64,000 nt of DNA, taken from contig NZ_JAFIFD010000041.1 of assembly GCF_020832205.1 (NCBI RefSeq), positions 1-64,000 of the forward strand. Reading direction: 5' to 3'. Shown here piece by piece: positions 20,401 through 31,814 of the stretch (position 1 is its first letter; each line of letters opens with the position of its first letter). Source of the DNA: Exiguobacterium sp. (lineage in GTDB: Bacteria > Bacillota > Bacilli > Exiguobacteriales > Exiguobacteriaceae). The notes under the pieces were generated by a model. That model was not told where the DNA came from and searched no databases. It saw only the letters and a program-made list of their open reading frames with translations. The position numbers and the translations under genes were made by a program.

Positions 20401-20671
20401 ACGGTCTTCCGGTGAGACAAGTCGGGAAGATCAAAGAAGACGGAGAGACGATGCTGAGTGTCATTGAACGAGGCGTCGACATCGTCTTGAACACGACGAC
20501 ACGAGACGCGCTCGCGACGAAAGACGGGTTCATCATCCGTCGGGCCGCCGCTGAGCAAGGTGTCCTTTGTCTGACATCGCTCGATACGGTCAAAGCGCTC
20601 TTGCAAGTCATCGAGAGTCTATCGTTCCAGACGACGAGTTTACCGGCTTTCACTGAATTCGGGGTGACCGT

Positions 20672-20675
<4 letters not shown>
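17475..20675 (+). CDS. carB: Carbamoyl-phosphate synthase, large subunit
   Basis: Makes carbamoyl phosphate from ammonia, bicarbonate and two ATP. The 1066-residue protein has the usual internal duplication: two ATP-grasp halves, each starting with a GSGP-IGQ..EFDYA motif (near residues 12 and 560), and a C-terminal MGS-like allosteric domain (about 935-1066). [10 protein letters not shown] and [12 protein letters not shown] are typical of the second half. In Bacilli this is PyrAB. It begins one base after the carA stop, and pyrK begins within its stop. Confidence 0.98.
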
Positions 20676-22976
<2,301 letters not shown>

Positions 22977-22993
<17 letters not shown>

Positions 22994-23606
22994 AGCATTA
23001 TTAGAAATCGAGGCCGTGACGCTCTCGCCGGAGAACCCGTATACGTGGTCGAGCGGGATGAAGAGCCCGATTTATTGTGACAACCGGTTGACGCTCAGTT
23101 ATCCCGAAGTTCGCGATATAATCGTCGAAGCGCTCGTCGAAGCGGTTCGCCCGCTCGGTGCCGACGTCATCGCCGGGACGGCGACGGCAGGGATTCCTCA
23201 CGCTACGCTCTTGGCCGACCGCCTCGGTTTGCCGCTCGTCTATGTCCGCTCGAGTGCGAAAGGACATGGCAAAGGAAATCAAATCGAGGGCCGGTTTGCG
23301 CCTGGGGCCCGGGTCGTCGTGATTGAGGACTTGTTGTCGACCGGTTCGTCGAGCATCGAGGCCGCCAAAGCGATCCAAAAAGCGGGAGGAGACGTGATTA
23401 CCATTCAAGCCATCTTCTCCTATAGTCTGAGCCGTCTCGCCATCAATCTGTTAGACTCCGGTGTGAACGCGCACGCGTTGACGACGCTTGGCGAGTTGCT
23501 TGAAGTCGCCTTGGAGACGGGTGTCATCAGCGAAAGCGAGGCCGCTTCCTTGTACGAGTGGCAACATGATCCGCAAAGTTGGAGTGAACACGTCACATCA
23601 AAATGA
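22977..23606 (+). CDS. pyrE: Orotate phosphoribosyltransferase
   Basis: Transfers orotate to PRPP to give OMP. The PRPP-binding motif VVVIEDLLSTGSSS lies in the middle, and the N-terminus EAVTLSPENPYTWSSGMKSPIYCDNR is the substrate loop of the family. Length is 209. ATG 22977 follows AGGAATGGAG within pyrF. It is the last gene of the UMP operon and is followed by a terminator. Confidence 0.97.
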
Positions 23607-23614
23607 GCCTTTTC

Positions 23615-23645
23615 AAGAATCCACCTCCGGGCGGATTCTTTTTCT
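23615..23645 (+). terminator. Terminator of the pyr operon
   Basis: AAGAATCC (23615-23622) and GGATTCTT (23633-23640) with a ten-base loop and a T-rich tail. The next gene starts 60 bases on; TTGGCA at 23647 and TAGAAT at 23673 could form a weak promoter but the spacer is 20 bases. Confidence 0.85.
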
Positions 23646-23707
23646 GTTGGCAACATGTGATACTGGACGTGTTAGAATAGGGAAAGCAAATTAAGAAGGA
23701 GAGAGAT

Positions 23708-24538
23708 ATGGCGTACTCTAGAATGAAAGGGAAGTCATGGAAGGCGCGGTTTCAAGACATCCCGAAACATCGTAAAATCGCGTTCGGTCTCGTCCTCATC
23801 ATCTTGCCCGTCCTTTTTTTCGTGAATTTATTCGTATTCAGCCACGTGTTGGCGCTCGGGGACAAGTATGAGGACCGCTATCAAATGAAAAAGCTGCGCT
23901 TAGAGACGGCACACGGCAATGTCGAGTTCGTCCGCAGCACGAACGAAAAAGTACAGATCGAGGTGCTGCAGACGAACTCGAAAGAACGGACGGTTAAAGT
24001 CAAATCGGTCGGGGACACGATTTCGGTCGTCGAACGTTACGGACGTCTCAGTCAGTTCGGCAGCCGGCCGAGCACGGCCCCGTCCCGCTATAAAATTCGG
24101 GTCTCGCTCCCGAGTTCAATGACCTCGATCGACGTGACCGCCGAGCAAGTGACCGGTCAAGGTTTGATCGCGAAGACGATCGTCCTCGATGCGAACGCGG
24201 TCAACTTGACAAAAATCGAGTCCGATCGACTGCGGGTCGAGACACGAAGTGACGCGACGATCGCATCGGTCCGCGTCGTCCAAGCGGATATTCGCTCGTA
24301 TCGTCACGCCACGATTCGCGACATCGTCGTCAATCAGGCGTTGACCGTCCAAACCGAGGCTGGGGCGCTCACGTTCGAACCGCGAAATGCGACCGGACAA
24401 GTTCAAGTCGACACGGCTGGGAGCGTGACCGCTTCCGAGCGATTCCAAGACATGGGCGAAGGGGTGTATCGCCTCTCGAACTCGAACCGTCCGACGATTG
24501 AGTTGATCTCTGAGACAGGGAAGGTCGAATTGAAATGA
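23708..24538 (+). CDS. Membrane-anchored DUF4097-like beta-repeat protein, function unknown
   Basis: I do not recognise a characterised family. The 276-residue protein has a basic N-terminus, one membrane segment (about residues 24-46) and an outside part made of short alternating beta strands (KKLRLETAHGNVEFVRSTNE, VLDANAVNLTKIESDRLRVE, ALTVQTEAGALTFEPRNATG). This resembles the right-handed beta architecture of DUF4097/DUF4098 adhesin-like proteins, often found with envelope-stress or anti-sigma systems. GAAGGAGAG precedes ATG 23708. It overlaps the next membrane-protein gene by four bases, so the two probably act together. It is not part of the B. subtilis gene order. Confidence 0.75.
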   Translation: MAYSRMKGKSWKARFQDIPKHRKIAFGLVLIILPVLFFVNLFVFSHVLALGDKYEDRYQMKKLRLETAHGNVEFVRSTNEKVQIEVLQTNSKERTVKVKSVGDTISVVERYGRLSQFGSRPSTAPSRYKIRVSLPSSMTSIDVTAEQVTGQGLIAKTIVLDANAVNLTKIESDRLRVETRSDATIASVRVVQADIRSYRHATIRDIVVNQALTVQTEAGALTFEPRNATGQVQVDTAGSVTASERFQDMGEGVYRLSNSNRPTIELISETGKVELK

Positions 24539-25470
24539 TAGATAAACGATACATCCCGAAAGTCGGCCTCCGTACGATCAAGACAGGGATCGCCGTCGCG
24601 ATCACGATCGCGTTGTCTTGGTATGTGTTCGGTATTTATTCTGGTATGGGTGCCATCGCCGCGGTCGTGGCGATGCAACCGACCGTCAAGCGTTCCTCGA
24701 AAATCGTCTTCAGCCGCATTTTCGGCACGATGGTCGGGCTCATGTGTGGCTTGCTCATCGTCTATGCGTTCGGGGTGAACCCGATCTCGATCGGACTTGC
24801 TGTCATCGTCGCCTTGACGCTCAACACGACGTTCGACAAGACGCATATGTCGACGTATGCGGCGTTCGCGATCGTGCTCATGCTCGAGAACCCGACGACC
24901 GACTTCTTTCACTACGCGTGGACGCGTTCCTTGTTGACCGCAGTTGGCGTCTTCGTCTCGCTCGGCGTGAACTATGCGTTCATGCCGCCGCGGTACGAAG
25001 AGCGGCTCCTCGGTGAAATCCGCAAGACATCGGCCTATATGTTCCATCATTGGCGCGAGCTCGTCGGGTCACCAGGCGAACTGCTTGAGACACGGGCCCG
25101 GATTCTCGGACATCAAGAACTGCACATGATGCTCCAAGAAGATATGAAAGTGACGAACGTGAAACTGAAGCATTTGACGATCAAGCAGTATCGGCTGTTG
25201 ATCCATCTCGAGGACAAACTCGTTCTTTTGCTCGAGAGCCTTGCGGAGCATCGGGAAGCGTTGTTGATGATGGAAGAAGATGAGCGGAAAGCGTTCGAGG
25301 CCGAGTTTTTATATTTGCTCGCCCACCATCACGACATTTTGTACACGTGTGACAAACCGTACTCGCTCTTTACGCTCCCGCATGAAGATTTGTCCGTCTC
25401 AGAAATTTTGCACGGTCACCTGCTCGACTATCATGAACAGCTCGAAGCGTTCAAACATAACCCGAAATAA
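24535..25470 (+). CDS. ArAE_1-type (DUF939) membrane protein, possible aromatic-acid exporter
   Basis: Belongs by appearance to the aromatic acid exporter/FUSC-like family: several N-terminal membrane helices within residues 13-145, including GLRTIKTGIAVAITIALSWY and SGMGAIAAVVAMQPT, followed by a charged, helical cytoplasmic C-terminal domain (about 155-311). Length is 311. Substrate and direction are not known for this subfamily. It starts within the stop of the beta-repeat membrane gene and is followed by a strong terminator, so the pair forms its own unit between pyrE and rqcH. Confidence 0.82.
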   Translation: MIDKRYIPKVGLRTIKTGIAVAITIALSWYVFGIYSGMGAIAAVVAMQPTVKRSSKIVFSRIFGTMVGLMCGLLIVYAFGVNPISIGLAVIVALTLNTTFDKTHMSTYAAFAIVLMLENPTTDFFHYAWTRSLLTAVGVFVSLGVNYAFMPPRYEERLLGEIRKTSAYMFHHWRELVGSPGELLETRARILGHQELHMMLQEDMKVTNVKLKHLTIKQYRLLIHLEDKLVLLLESLAEHREALLMMEEDERKAFEAEFLYLLAHHHDILYTCDKPYSLFTLPHEDLSVSEILHGHLLDYHEQLEAFKHNPK

Positions 25471-25473
25471 ACG

Positions 25474-25502
25474 AAGGCCCCGTCAAGCGACGGGGCCTTT
25501 TT
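25474..25502 (+). terminator. Strong terminator after the membrane-protein pair
   Basis: AAGGCCCCGTC and GACGGGGCCTT with an AAGC loop and a T run. The A-rich left side means it may also serve the minus-strand rqcH, which ends at 25555. Confidence 0.92.
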
Positions 25503-25554
25503 GTGATTTGAATCTAAAAAGAGTTTTCACGTTTTCATAACTTTGCCGGCACCC

Positions 25555-27243
25555 TCATTGTTGGAGTGATTTAACAAGCCGCTCATCCGGTGTGACGTAC
25601 ACCGTCTGCTGATCCGTGTAGATGACGAAGCCGGGCTTGGCACCGCTCGGTTTCTTGACGTAGCGGGCCTTCGTATAGTCGACCGGCACGCCGCTCGAGG
25701 CGCGTGCTTTCGAGAAGTAGGCGGCGACGGCCGCCGCTTCGAGGAGCGTCGTCTCATCCGGTTCAGTCGAGCGAATGATGACGTGTGAGCCTGGGATATC
25801 TTTCACGTGAAGCCAAATCTCATCACGCCTTGCGAACTTGAACGTCAAATGATCGTTTTGTGTGTTGTTCTTGCCGACGAAAAACTCGGTGCCGGTCGAA
25901 GACGTATAGCCTTCGAGCGTGATTTTTTTCGTCTGTTTCTTCTTTTGATGCTTTTGGCGGATGTAGCCGCCTTCGGCCAACTCTTCGCGAATCTCGATAA
26001 TGTCAGACGGCGAAGCGACGTCGAGTTGGGCGACGAGCGTCTCTAAATAACGGATCTCGGCCTCGTTCAACTCGATTTGCTTTTGTACTTCGACTTTGGC
26101 CACTTTCAGCTTGTTGTATTTCTTATAGTAACGTTGCGCGTTCTCGTTCGGTGTTTTGAGCGGGTCGAGCGGGATGTCGATCATGGCGCCGTCTTCATCA
26201 TAATAGTCGACGACGTGCGCGACTTTCATCCCTTTCTCGAGCTGGAACAAGTATGTCGTCAATAGTTCCCCGAATTTTTGAAGCTCATCCGACCGTTCCG
26301 TCGCTTTCAAGTCGTCAAGCAACCGCTTACGCTTCAACTGGTTTTTCTCGAGCTCGGACTTCAACAAACGTTCGACGTCGTGGGCTTGCTGTTTGACCCG
26401 GTCACGGTTCGCTTTCTCATAGAAGAAGCGATCGAGCACTTCTTTGCTCGAGTCGTACGTCTCTTCAGACGTGACGTCACCGAACGTCAGGCGAAGCGGG
26501 GCGAACCGTTCTTTGCCAGAGGCGAGCTGTTGGAACACGTATGGTCCTTTAAGGTCGTCGATGACGCTCTTGAACGCCGTCTCGACATTCGCACGGTTCG
26601 TGACGTTTGCCCGGTGTACGATTTCTTGGGCGATCTGTGGGCTGAGCCCGGCAAAACTGGCGACAAGTTGCTTATCGAGCTTGCCTGCGTTCCAATCGAT
26701 GCGTTTAAGCCCATCTTCTCGCTCTGTCAGCGGATCGGCTTTGTCTTGGGCGGGCGGCAGCAAATAGTCGCTGCCCGGCATGATCGTCCGGTACGTGTTT
26801 TGCGACGGGGGCAAGTGCTTGATCGCATCCAAGATTTTGCCGTCCTCATTCGTCAAGATGACGTTCGAGTGTCGTCCCATCAGTTCGATGTATACTTTTT
26901 TGTTCTCTTCGTCGCCGAGCTCGTTGCGTGAGCGGATCGAGAAGACGATGACCCGGTCCCGCCCGATTTGTTCGATGGCCGTAATGAAGCCGCCTTCGAT
27001 ATGCTTGCGGAGCATCATACAAAACATCGGAGGTTCTTGCGGGTTTTTAATCGAAGTATCCGTCAGTTGAAGCCGCGCATACATCGCGTTCGCCGACACG
27101 AGCAACTGTACGCTCTGCCGGTTCGACCGGACTTGAATCATCAAGTCGAGCGCGTACGGTTGGTGGACGCGGTTGATCCGTCCGCCGACGAGCGCTTGTA
27201 ATTCTGTTACGACACGATATGTCATTAATCCATCATATGCCAC
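25555..27243 (-). CDS. rqcH: RqcH, NFACT-family ribosome quality-control factor (alanine tailing)
   Basis: Bacterial Rqc2/NEMF homologue that binds obstructed 50S subunits and recruits tRNA-Ala to add C-terminal Ala tails; older annotations call it fibronectin-binding protein. NFACT-N comes first, with the functional D96-R97 pair in EQIGRDRVIVFS, then a coiled-coil region (about 290-420) and NFACT-R at the end (IWLHVKDIPGSHVIIRS). I place the start at GTG 27243-27241, giving MAYDGLMTYRV, which fits the family start and has AAAGGTGA eight bases upstream. An in-frame ATG at 27252-27250 overlaps that Shine-Dalgarno. Length is 562. It is transcribed opposite to its neighbours. Confidence 0.95.
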   Translation of the reverse strand: MAYDGLMTYRVVTELQALVGGRINRVHQPYALDLMIQVRSNRQSVQLLVSANAMYARLQLTDTSIKNPQEPPMFCMMLRKHIEGGFITAIEQIGRDRVIVFSIRSRNELGDEENKKVYIELMGRHSNVILTNEDGKILDAIKHLPPSQNTYRTIMPGSDYLLPPAQDKADPLTEREDGLKRIDWNAGKLDKQLVASFAGLSPQIAQEIVHRANVTNRANVETAFKSVIDDLKGPYVFQQLASGKERFAPLRLTFGDVTSEETYDSSKEVLDRFFYEKANRDRVKQQAHDVERLLKSELEKNQLKRKRLLDDLKATERSDELQKFGELLTTYLFQLEKGMKVAHVVDYYDEDGAMIDIPLDPLKTPNENAQRYYKKYNKLKVAKVEVQKQIELNEAEIRYLETLVAQLDVASPSDIIEIREELAEGGYIRQKHQKKKQTKKITLEGYTSSTGTEFFVGKNNTQNDHLTFKFARRDEIWLHVKDIPGSHVIIRSTEPDETTLLEAAAVAAYFSKARASSGVPVDYTKARYVKKPSGAKPGFVIYTDQQTVYVTPDERLVKSLQQ

Positions 27244-27333
27244 TAGTCTCATCACCTTTGTTCTTTTTCTGTCTCTACGTTATCAGATTACCGGAAAATA
27301 TGGTACGATGAAGTAGGAAATCCGAACTTCTTC

Positions 27334-27363
27334 TTGCCGTAACAATCGATTGACTGCTATTAT
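27334..27363 (+). promoter_or_regulatory. Candidate promoter for gmk
   Basis: TTGCCG (27334-27339) and TATTAT (27358-27363) with an 18-base spacer, in the divergent gap between rqcH and gmk. A TTGACT at 27350 has no good -10 partner. Confidence 0.45.
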
Positions 27364-27381
27364 TATGAAATGTGATGTTAG

Positions 27382-28022
<641 letters not shown>

Positions 28023-28023
<1 letters not shown>

Positions 28024-28232
28024 TGTTATACCCTTCGATTGATGCCTTACAACGTACAATCCCGTCGAAGTATACGATCGTAACGGTCGCTGCGAAGCGG
28101 GCCCGCCAAATCCAGGACGGAAAAGCTCCAAAAATCGCCGCGCCAAAATCTTTTAAGCCGGTCGGACAAGCGCTAGAAGAACTGTTTTCGGGTGACACGA
28201 CAATCATCGTGAACGAAAAAAACAACGGATGA
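28023..28232 (+). CDS. rpoZ: RNA polymerase omega subunit
   Basis: Small RNA-polymerase subunit that helps fold and hold the beta-prime chain. The 69-residue protein shows the omega core [26 protein letters not shown] and [14 protein letters not shown]. The start codon shares one base with the gmk stop (TAATG), so translation is coupled. The gmk-rpoZ-coaBC-priA order is conserved across Bacilli. Confidence 0.96.
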
Positions 28233-28237
28233 ATGGT

Positions 28238-28263
28238 GACCCAAGTCGTTTGCGCCTTGGGTC
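28238..28263 (+). other. Perfect hairpin without T run between rpoZ and coaBC
   Basis: GACCCAAG (28238-28245) and CTTGGGTC (28256-28263) form an eight-base-pair stem with a ten-base loop. The following bases, TCATTGTC, are not a T tract, so a normal intrinsic terminator is unlikely. It may stabilise or mark a processing site in the mRNA. Confidence 0.5.
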
Positions 28264-28291
28264 TCATTGTCTATAAGGGGGAGAATTGTGA

Positions 28292-29482
28292 ATGGTGAAC
28301 GATCGGAACATCTTGCTTTGTGTGAGTGGCGGTATCGCCGCCTACAAGGCGTGTGCACTTACATCGAAACTCGTTCAAGCGGGTGCGAACGTCCGTGTGG
28401 CGATGACGCAGTCGGCTGAACAGTTCGTCGGGAAAGCGACGTTTCAAGCGCTCAGTCGCAATCCGGTATATACGGACGTGTTCAAAGAGCACGACCCGAC
28501 GAAAATCGCTCATATCGACATTCCGGACGCAAGCGACTTGATCGTCGTCGCCCCGGCGACGGCGAACATGATCGCCAAGCTCGCCAATGGAATCGCCGAC
28601 GACTTCATCACGACCTCGATCTTGGCGGCGACATGTCCGGTCATCGTATCGCCGGCGATGAACGTCAATATGCTCGACCATCCGGCAACACGACGAAACA
28701 TTGAGACGCTCAAATCATTCGGCTACCAAATCATCGAGCCGGGTGTCGGCAACCTCGCATGCGGCTGGATCGGCGGGGGACGTTTACCGGAACCAGAAGA
28801 CTTGTTACGTATCATCGAGAGCCAGTTCGTCCCGAAACACTTGCTCGGGAAACGTGTGCTCGTGACAGCCGGTCCCACGGTCGAACGCATCGACCCGGTC
28901 CGCTTCTTGTCGAACGATTCATCTGGAAAGATGGGTGTCGCCCTCGCTGAGGCGGCCCGAGATATGGGAGCAGACGTCACGCTCGTGCACGGTCCGCTTC
29001 AAATCCCGGTCCCGGCCGGAGTGACAGCCATCCCCGTCGAATCAAGTGCAGATATGCTCGAGACGATGCTCGCCCGTTTTGATGCGCAGCACCTCGTCAT
29101 CAAATCGGCGGCAGTCGCCGATTACCGCCCAAAAACGGTTCATGCCGAGAAACATAAAAAAGTCCATGGGCCGTTGACAATCGAACTCGAGGAGACGACC
29201 GACATTTTGAAGACGCTCGGGATGCGAAAGACAACCCAAACGCTCGTCGGGTTTGCAGCTGAGACGGAACATCTGGAAACCCATGCCCGTGCCAAGCTCG
29301 AGAAAAAACGAGTCGATTATCTCGTGGCGAACGATGTGTCGACACCGGGTGTCGGTTTCGGGGCCGACGAGAATGAAGTGACGTTGTTCCGGGCGGACGG
29401 GTCTTCCACCCGACTGCCACGCCAAACGAAACGTCAACTCGCCATCGAACTGCTCACGCATTTCAAGGAAGGGATCCAATGA
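28292..29482 (+). CDS. coaBC: Bifunctional phosphopantothenoylcysteine decarboxylase / phosphopantothenate-cysteine ligase
   Basis: Performs two consecutive steps of coenzyme A synthesis. The N-terminal CoaC flavoprotein part (about residues 1-185) has H74 in KIAHIDIPD, the APATANMIAKLANG block, and C157 in NLACGWIGGGRLPEP, which match the catalytic His and Cys of Dfp. The C-terminal CoaB part starts around residue 186 (GKRVLVTAGPTVERIDPVR). Length is 396. ATG 28292 lies after AAGGGGGAGA. It overlaps priA by four bases. Confidence 0.96.
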   Translation: MVNDRNILLCVSGGIAAYKACALTSKLVQAGANVRVAMTQSAEQFVGKATFQALSRNPVYTDVFKEHDPTKIAHIDIPDASDLIVVAPATANMIAKLANGIADDFITTSILAATCPVIVSPAMNVNMLDHPATRRNIETLKSFGYQIIEPGVGNLACGWIGGGRLPEPEDLLRIIESQFVPKHLLGKRVLVTAGPTVERIDPVRFLSNDSSGKMGVALAEAARDMGADVTLVHGPLQIPVPAGVTAIPVESSADMLETMLARFDAQHLVIKSAAVADYRPKTVHAEKHKKVHGPLTIELEETTDILKTLGMRKTTQTLVGFAAETEHLETHARAKLEKKRVDYLVANDVSTPGVGFGADENEVTLFRADGSSTRLPRQTKRQLAIELLTHFKEGIQ

Positions 29483-31803
29483 TTGCCCACGTCCATGTCG
29501 ATGCGCCGGTCATCACGATCGACCGCCCGTTCGACTACGAGGTGCCGGTCCAGTTCGAATCGCTCATCGAACCAGGAATGCGCGTCTCGGTCCCGTTCGG
29601 TTCAAGACGTCTGCTCGGAATCGTCACCGGTCTGTCCCCAGGGACGAGAGAAGGACTGAAACCGCTCGAGGCGCTGTTAGACGAGACGTCTTCGCTCACC
29701 GAGGAATTGCTCGACTTGTCGACCCACGTGAAAGAGACGACACTATGTTTTCGCTCATCGGCTCTCCTCGCGATGCTCCCGGCCGCATTGAAGGTAAGTT
29801 ACGATAAAGAAATCAGTGGGACGGACCTCCCGGAAGGTGTCCGTGCCGGGACACATTTATCGGAATACCCGAAAGACGTGCAATCCGTCATTTTAGAGCG
29901 CGCGAAAAAAGGAGAGTTGACGTTGTCGCCTGTCCTCAAAGAAAAGCGGACGGTCAAAACCGACCTCGTCATCGAACTCTTGGACGCGACGGTCGTCCCG
30001 GCCCGTGCGAAAAAACAGCGTGAAGCGATTCAATTGTTGGAAGACGTGCCGCGCATGTACTGGTCGTCGCTCCGTCAAATCGGACTGTCACGTGCGCAAC
30101 TGCAAAAGCTCGAATCGCTCGGCGCCGTCCGGGTGACCGAGATTGAACTGAATCGAGATCCGTACGCCTTGATTGAACAAGTGACCGAGACGGTCGAGCT
30201 AAACGACAGCCAAACGGTCGCCGTCAAAGCGATTCGCGAAGCCGAAGCCGGAGAGACGTTACTGTTGCACGGTGTGACTGGCAGCGGGAAGACGGAAGTT
30301 TACTTGGAAGCGATCGGACGCGTCGTCGACGAAGGGAGACAAGCAATCTTGCTCGTCCCTGAGATCAGTTTGACACCGATGATGGTGAAACGGTTCAAAC
30401 GACGGTTCGGCGACCGGGTCGCCGTGCTCCATAGCGCTCTTTCACAAGGCGAAAAATACGATGAGTGGCGGAAAATCAAACGCCGCGAAGTCGATGTCGT
30501 CGTCGGTGCGCGTTCGGCCGTGTTCGCGCCGCTCGAACGAGTCGGCCTCATCATTCTCGACGAAGAGCATGAGACGACGTACAAGCAAGAAGAAAACCCG
30601 CGCTATCACGCCCGGGACGTCGCGATTTGGCGTGCCCGCTACCACGGGTGTCCGGTCGTGCTCGGCAGCGCCACACCGTCGCTTGAGAGTTACGCCCGCG
30701 CTCAGCGAGGGGTTTACCGCTATTTACATTTGAAAGAACGATACGGTGGAGAAATGCCGCCGGTCCATATCATTGATATGCGACGCGAGCTGGCTCGAGG
30801 GAACACGACGATGTTTTCGGAAGACTTGTTCCTCGCCATCAACGACCGCATTGCGAAAAAAGAGCAGTGCGTCATCTTGCTCAATCGCCGAGGCTTCACG
30901 ACGTTCGTGATGTGCCGGGACTGCGGCGAGGGACTCACCTGTCCGCATTGTGCCGTCAACTTGACGTATCATCAGCACGGTGACCGTCTGAAGTGCCACT
31001 ACTGTGGTTATGAGATGGGCATGCCGTCGAAATGCCCGGCGTGTGACAGCAAGAAAATCAAACAGTTCGGGACCGGTACGCAAAAGATCGAGACCGAGTT
31101 GTTGAACCGGATTCCGGACGCCCGGATCATTCGGATGGACCAAGACACGACGTCACGAAAAGGGTCGCACGAACAACTGCTCAAACGATTCGAAGACGGG
31201 GAAGCCGATATCCTGCTCGGCACGCAGATGATCGCCAAAGGGCTCGACTTCCCGAACGTCACGCTCGTCGGGGTGCTCGCAGCCGACGCGACGCTCGGCA
31301 TGCCAGATTTTCGGGCGACCGAGCGGACGTTCCAGCTCGTGACCCAAGTCGCCGGCCGAGCCGGACGAGGAAAGTTGCCGGGCGAGGCGTACGTCCAGAC
31401 GTACAATCCGGACCATTACGTCATCGAGACGGCGAGCCATCACGACTTCGAAGCGTTTTACGAACAAGAGATGAGGTTGCGGCAAGTCGGGAGCCATCCG
31501 CCTTATTGGTACATGACGCTCGTCACGGTCGCGGCTGAAAACCCGCTCGTCGCCCAAACGGAGGCGGAACAGTTCGCCGAGGACTTCATGAACGCCCACG
31601 TCGAACAATCGAGGTTGAACGGGCCGATGCCCGCCCCGTTGTCCAAACTTAAAAACATGTATCGTTACCAACTGTTCATCAAGACAAAACAGCCGGAGGC
31701 GCTTTATCCGGTGCTCGCCATGCTTCAACAAGCGCGGGCGAAAGCGATCAGCAAGAAAGAATATCAATTGAGTATCGATGTAAATCCATACGTATTCATG
31801 TGA
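29479..31803 (+). CDS. priA: Primosomal replication-restart helicase PriA
   Basis: 3'-5' DNA helicase that reloads the replisome at repaired forks. The order is N-terminal DNA-binding domain, helicase core with Walker A GVTGSGKT at residues 265-272 and DEEH box ([14 protein letters not shown]), then the zinc-binding insert with eight cysteines (about 479-520, including [13 protein letters not shown] and CHYCG). Length is 774, near B. subtilis PriA. It starts within the coaBC stop. The def-fmt gene follows after 11 bases. Confidence 0.97.
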   Translation: MIAHVHVDAPVITIDRPFDYEVPVQFESLIEPGMRVSVPFGSRRLLGIVTGLSPGTREGLKPLEALLDETSSLTEELLDLSTHVKETTLCFRSSALLAMLPAALKVSYDKEISGTDLPEGVRAGTHLSEYPKDVQSVILERAKKGELTLSPVLKEKRTVKTDLVIELLDATVVPARAKKQREAIQLLEDVPRMYWSSLRQIGLSRAQLQKLESLGAVRVTEIELNRDPYALIEQVTETVELNDSQTVAVKAIREAEAGETLLLHGVTGSGKTEVYLEAIGRVVDEGRQAILLVPEISLTPMMVKRFKRRFGDRVAVLHSALSQGEKYDEWRKIKRREVDVVVGARSAVFAPLERVGLIILDEEHETTYKQEENPRYHARDVAIWRARYHGCPVVLGSATPSLESYARAQRGVYRYLHLKERYGGEMPPVHIIDMRRELARGNTTMFSEDLFLAINDRIAKKEQCVILLNRRGFTTFVMCRDCGEGLTCPHCAVNLTYHQHGDRLKCHYCGYEMGMPSKCPACDSKKIKQFGTGTQKIETELLNRIPDARIIRMDQDTTSRKGSHEQLLKRFEDGEADILLGTQMIAKGLDFPNVTLVGVLAADATLGMPDFRATERTFQLVTQVAGRAGRGKLPGEAYVQTYNPDHYVIETASHHDFEAFYEQEMRLRQVGSHPPYWYMTLVTVAAENPLVAQTEAEQFAEDFMNAHVEQSRLNGPMPAPLSKLKNMYRYQLFIKTKQPEALYPVLAMLQQARAKAISKKEYQLSIDVNPYVFM

Positions 31804-31814
31804 GGTGGAATGAG

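Noticed and set aside
26278-26931. Plus-strand open frame of 217 codons opposite rqcH
   Set aside because: No ribosome-binding site and no known motifs, while the minus strand shows a clear NFACT protein.
31800-31814. GTG at 31800 as start of def-fmt
   Set aside because: It overlaps the priA stop, would include the AGGTGG Shine-Dalgarno in the coding part and adds five residues not found in deformylases; ATG 31815 fits better.
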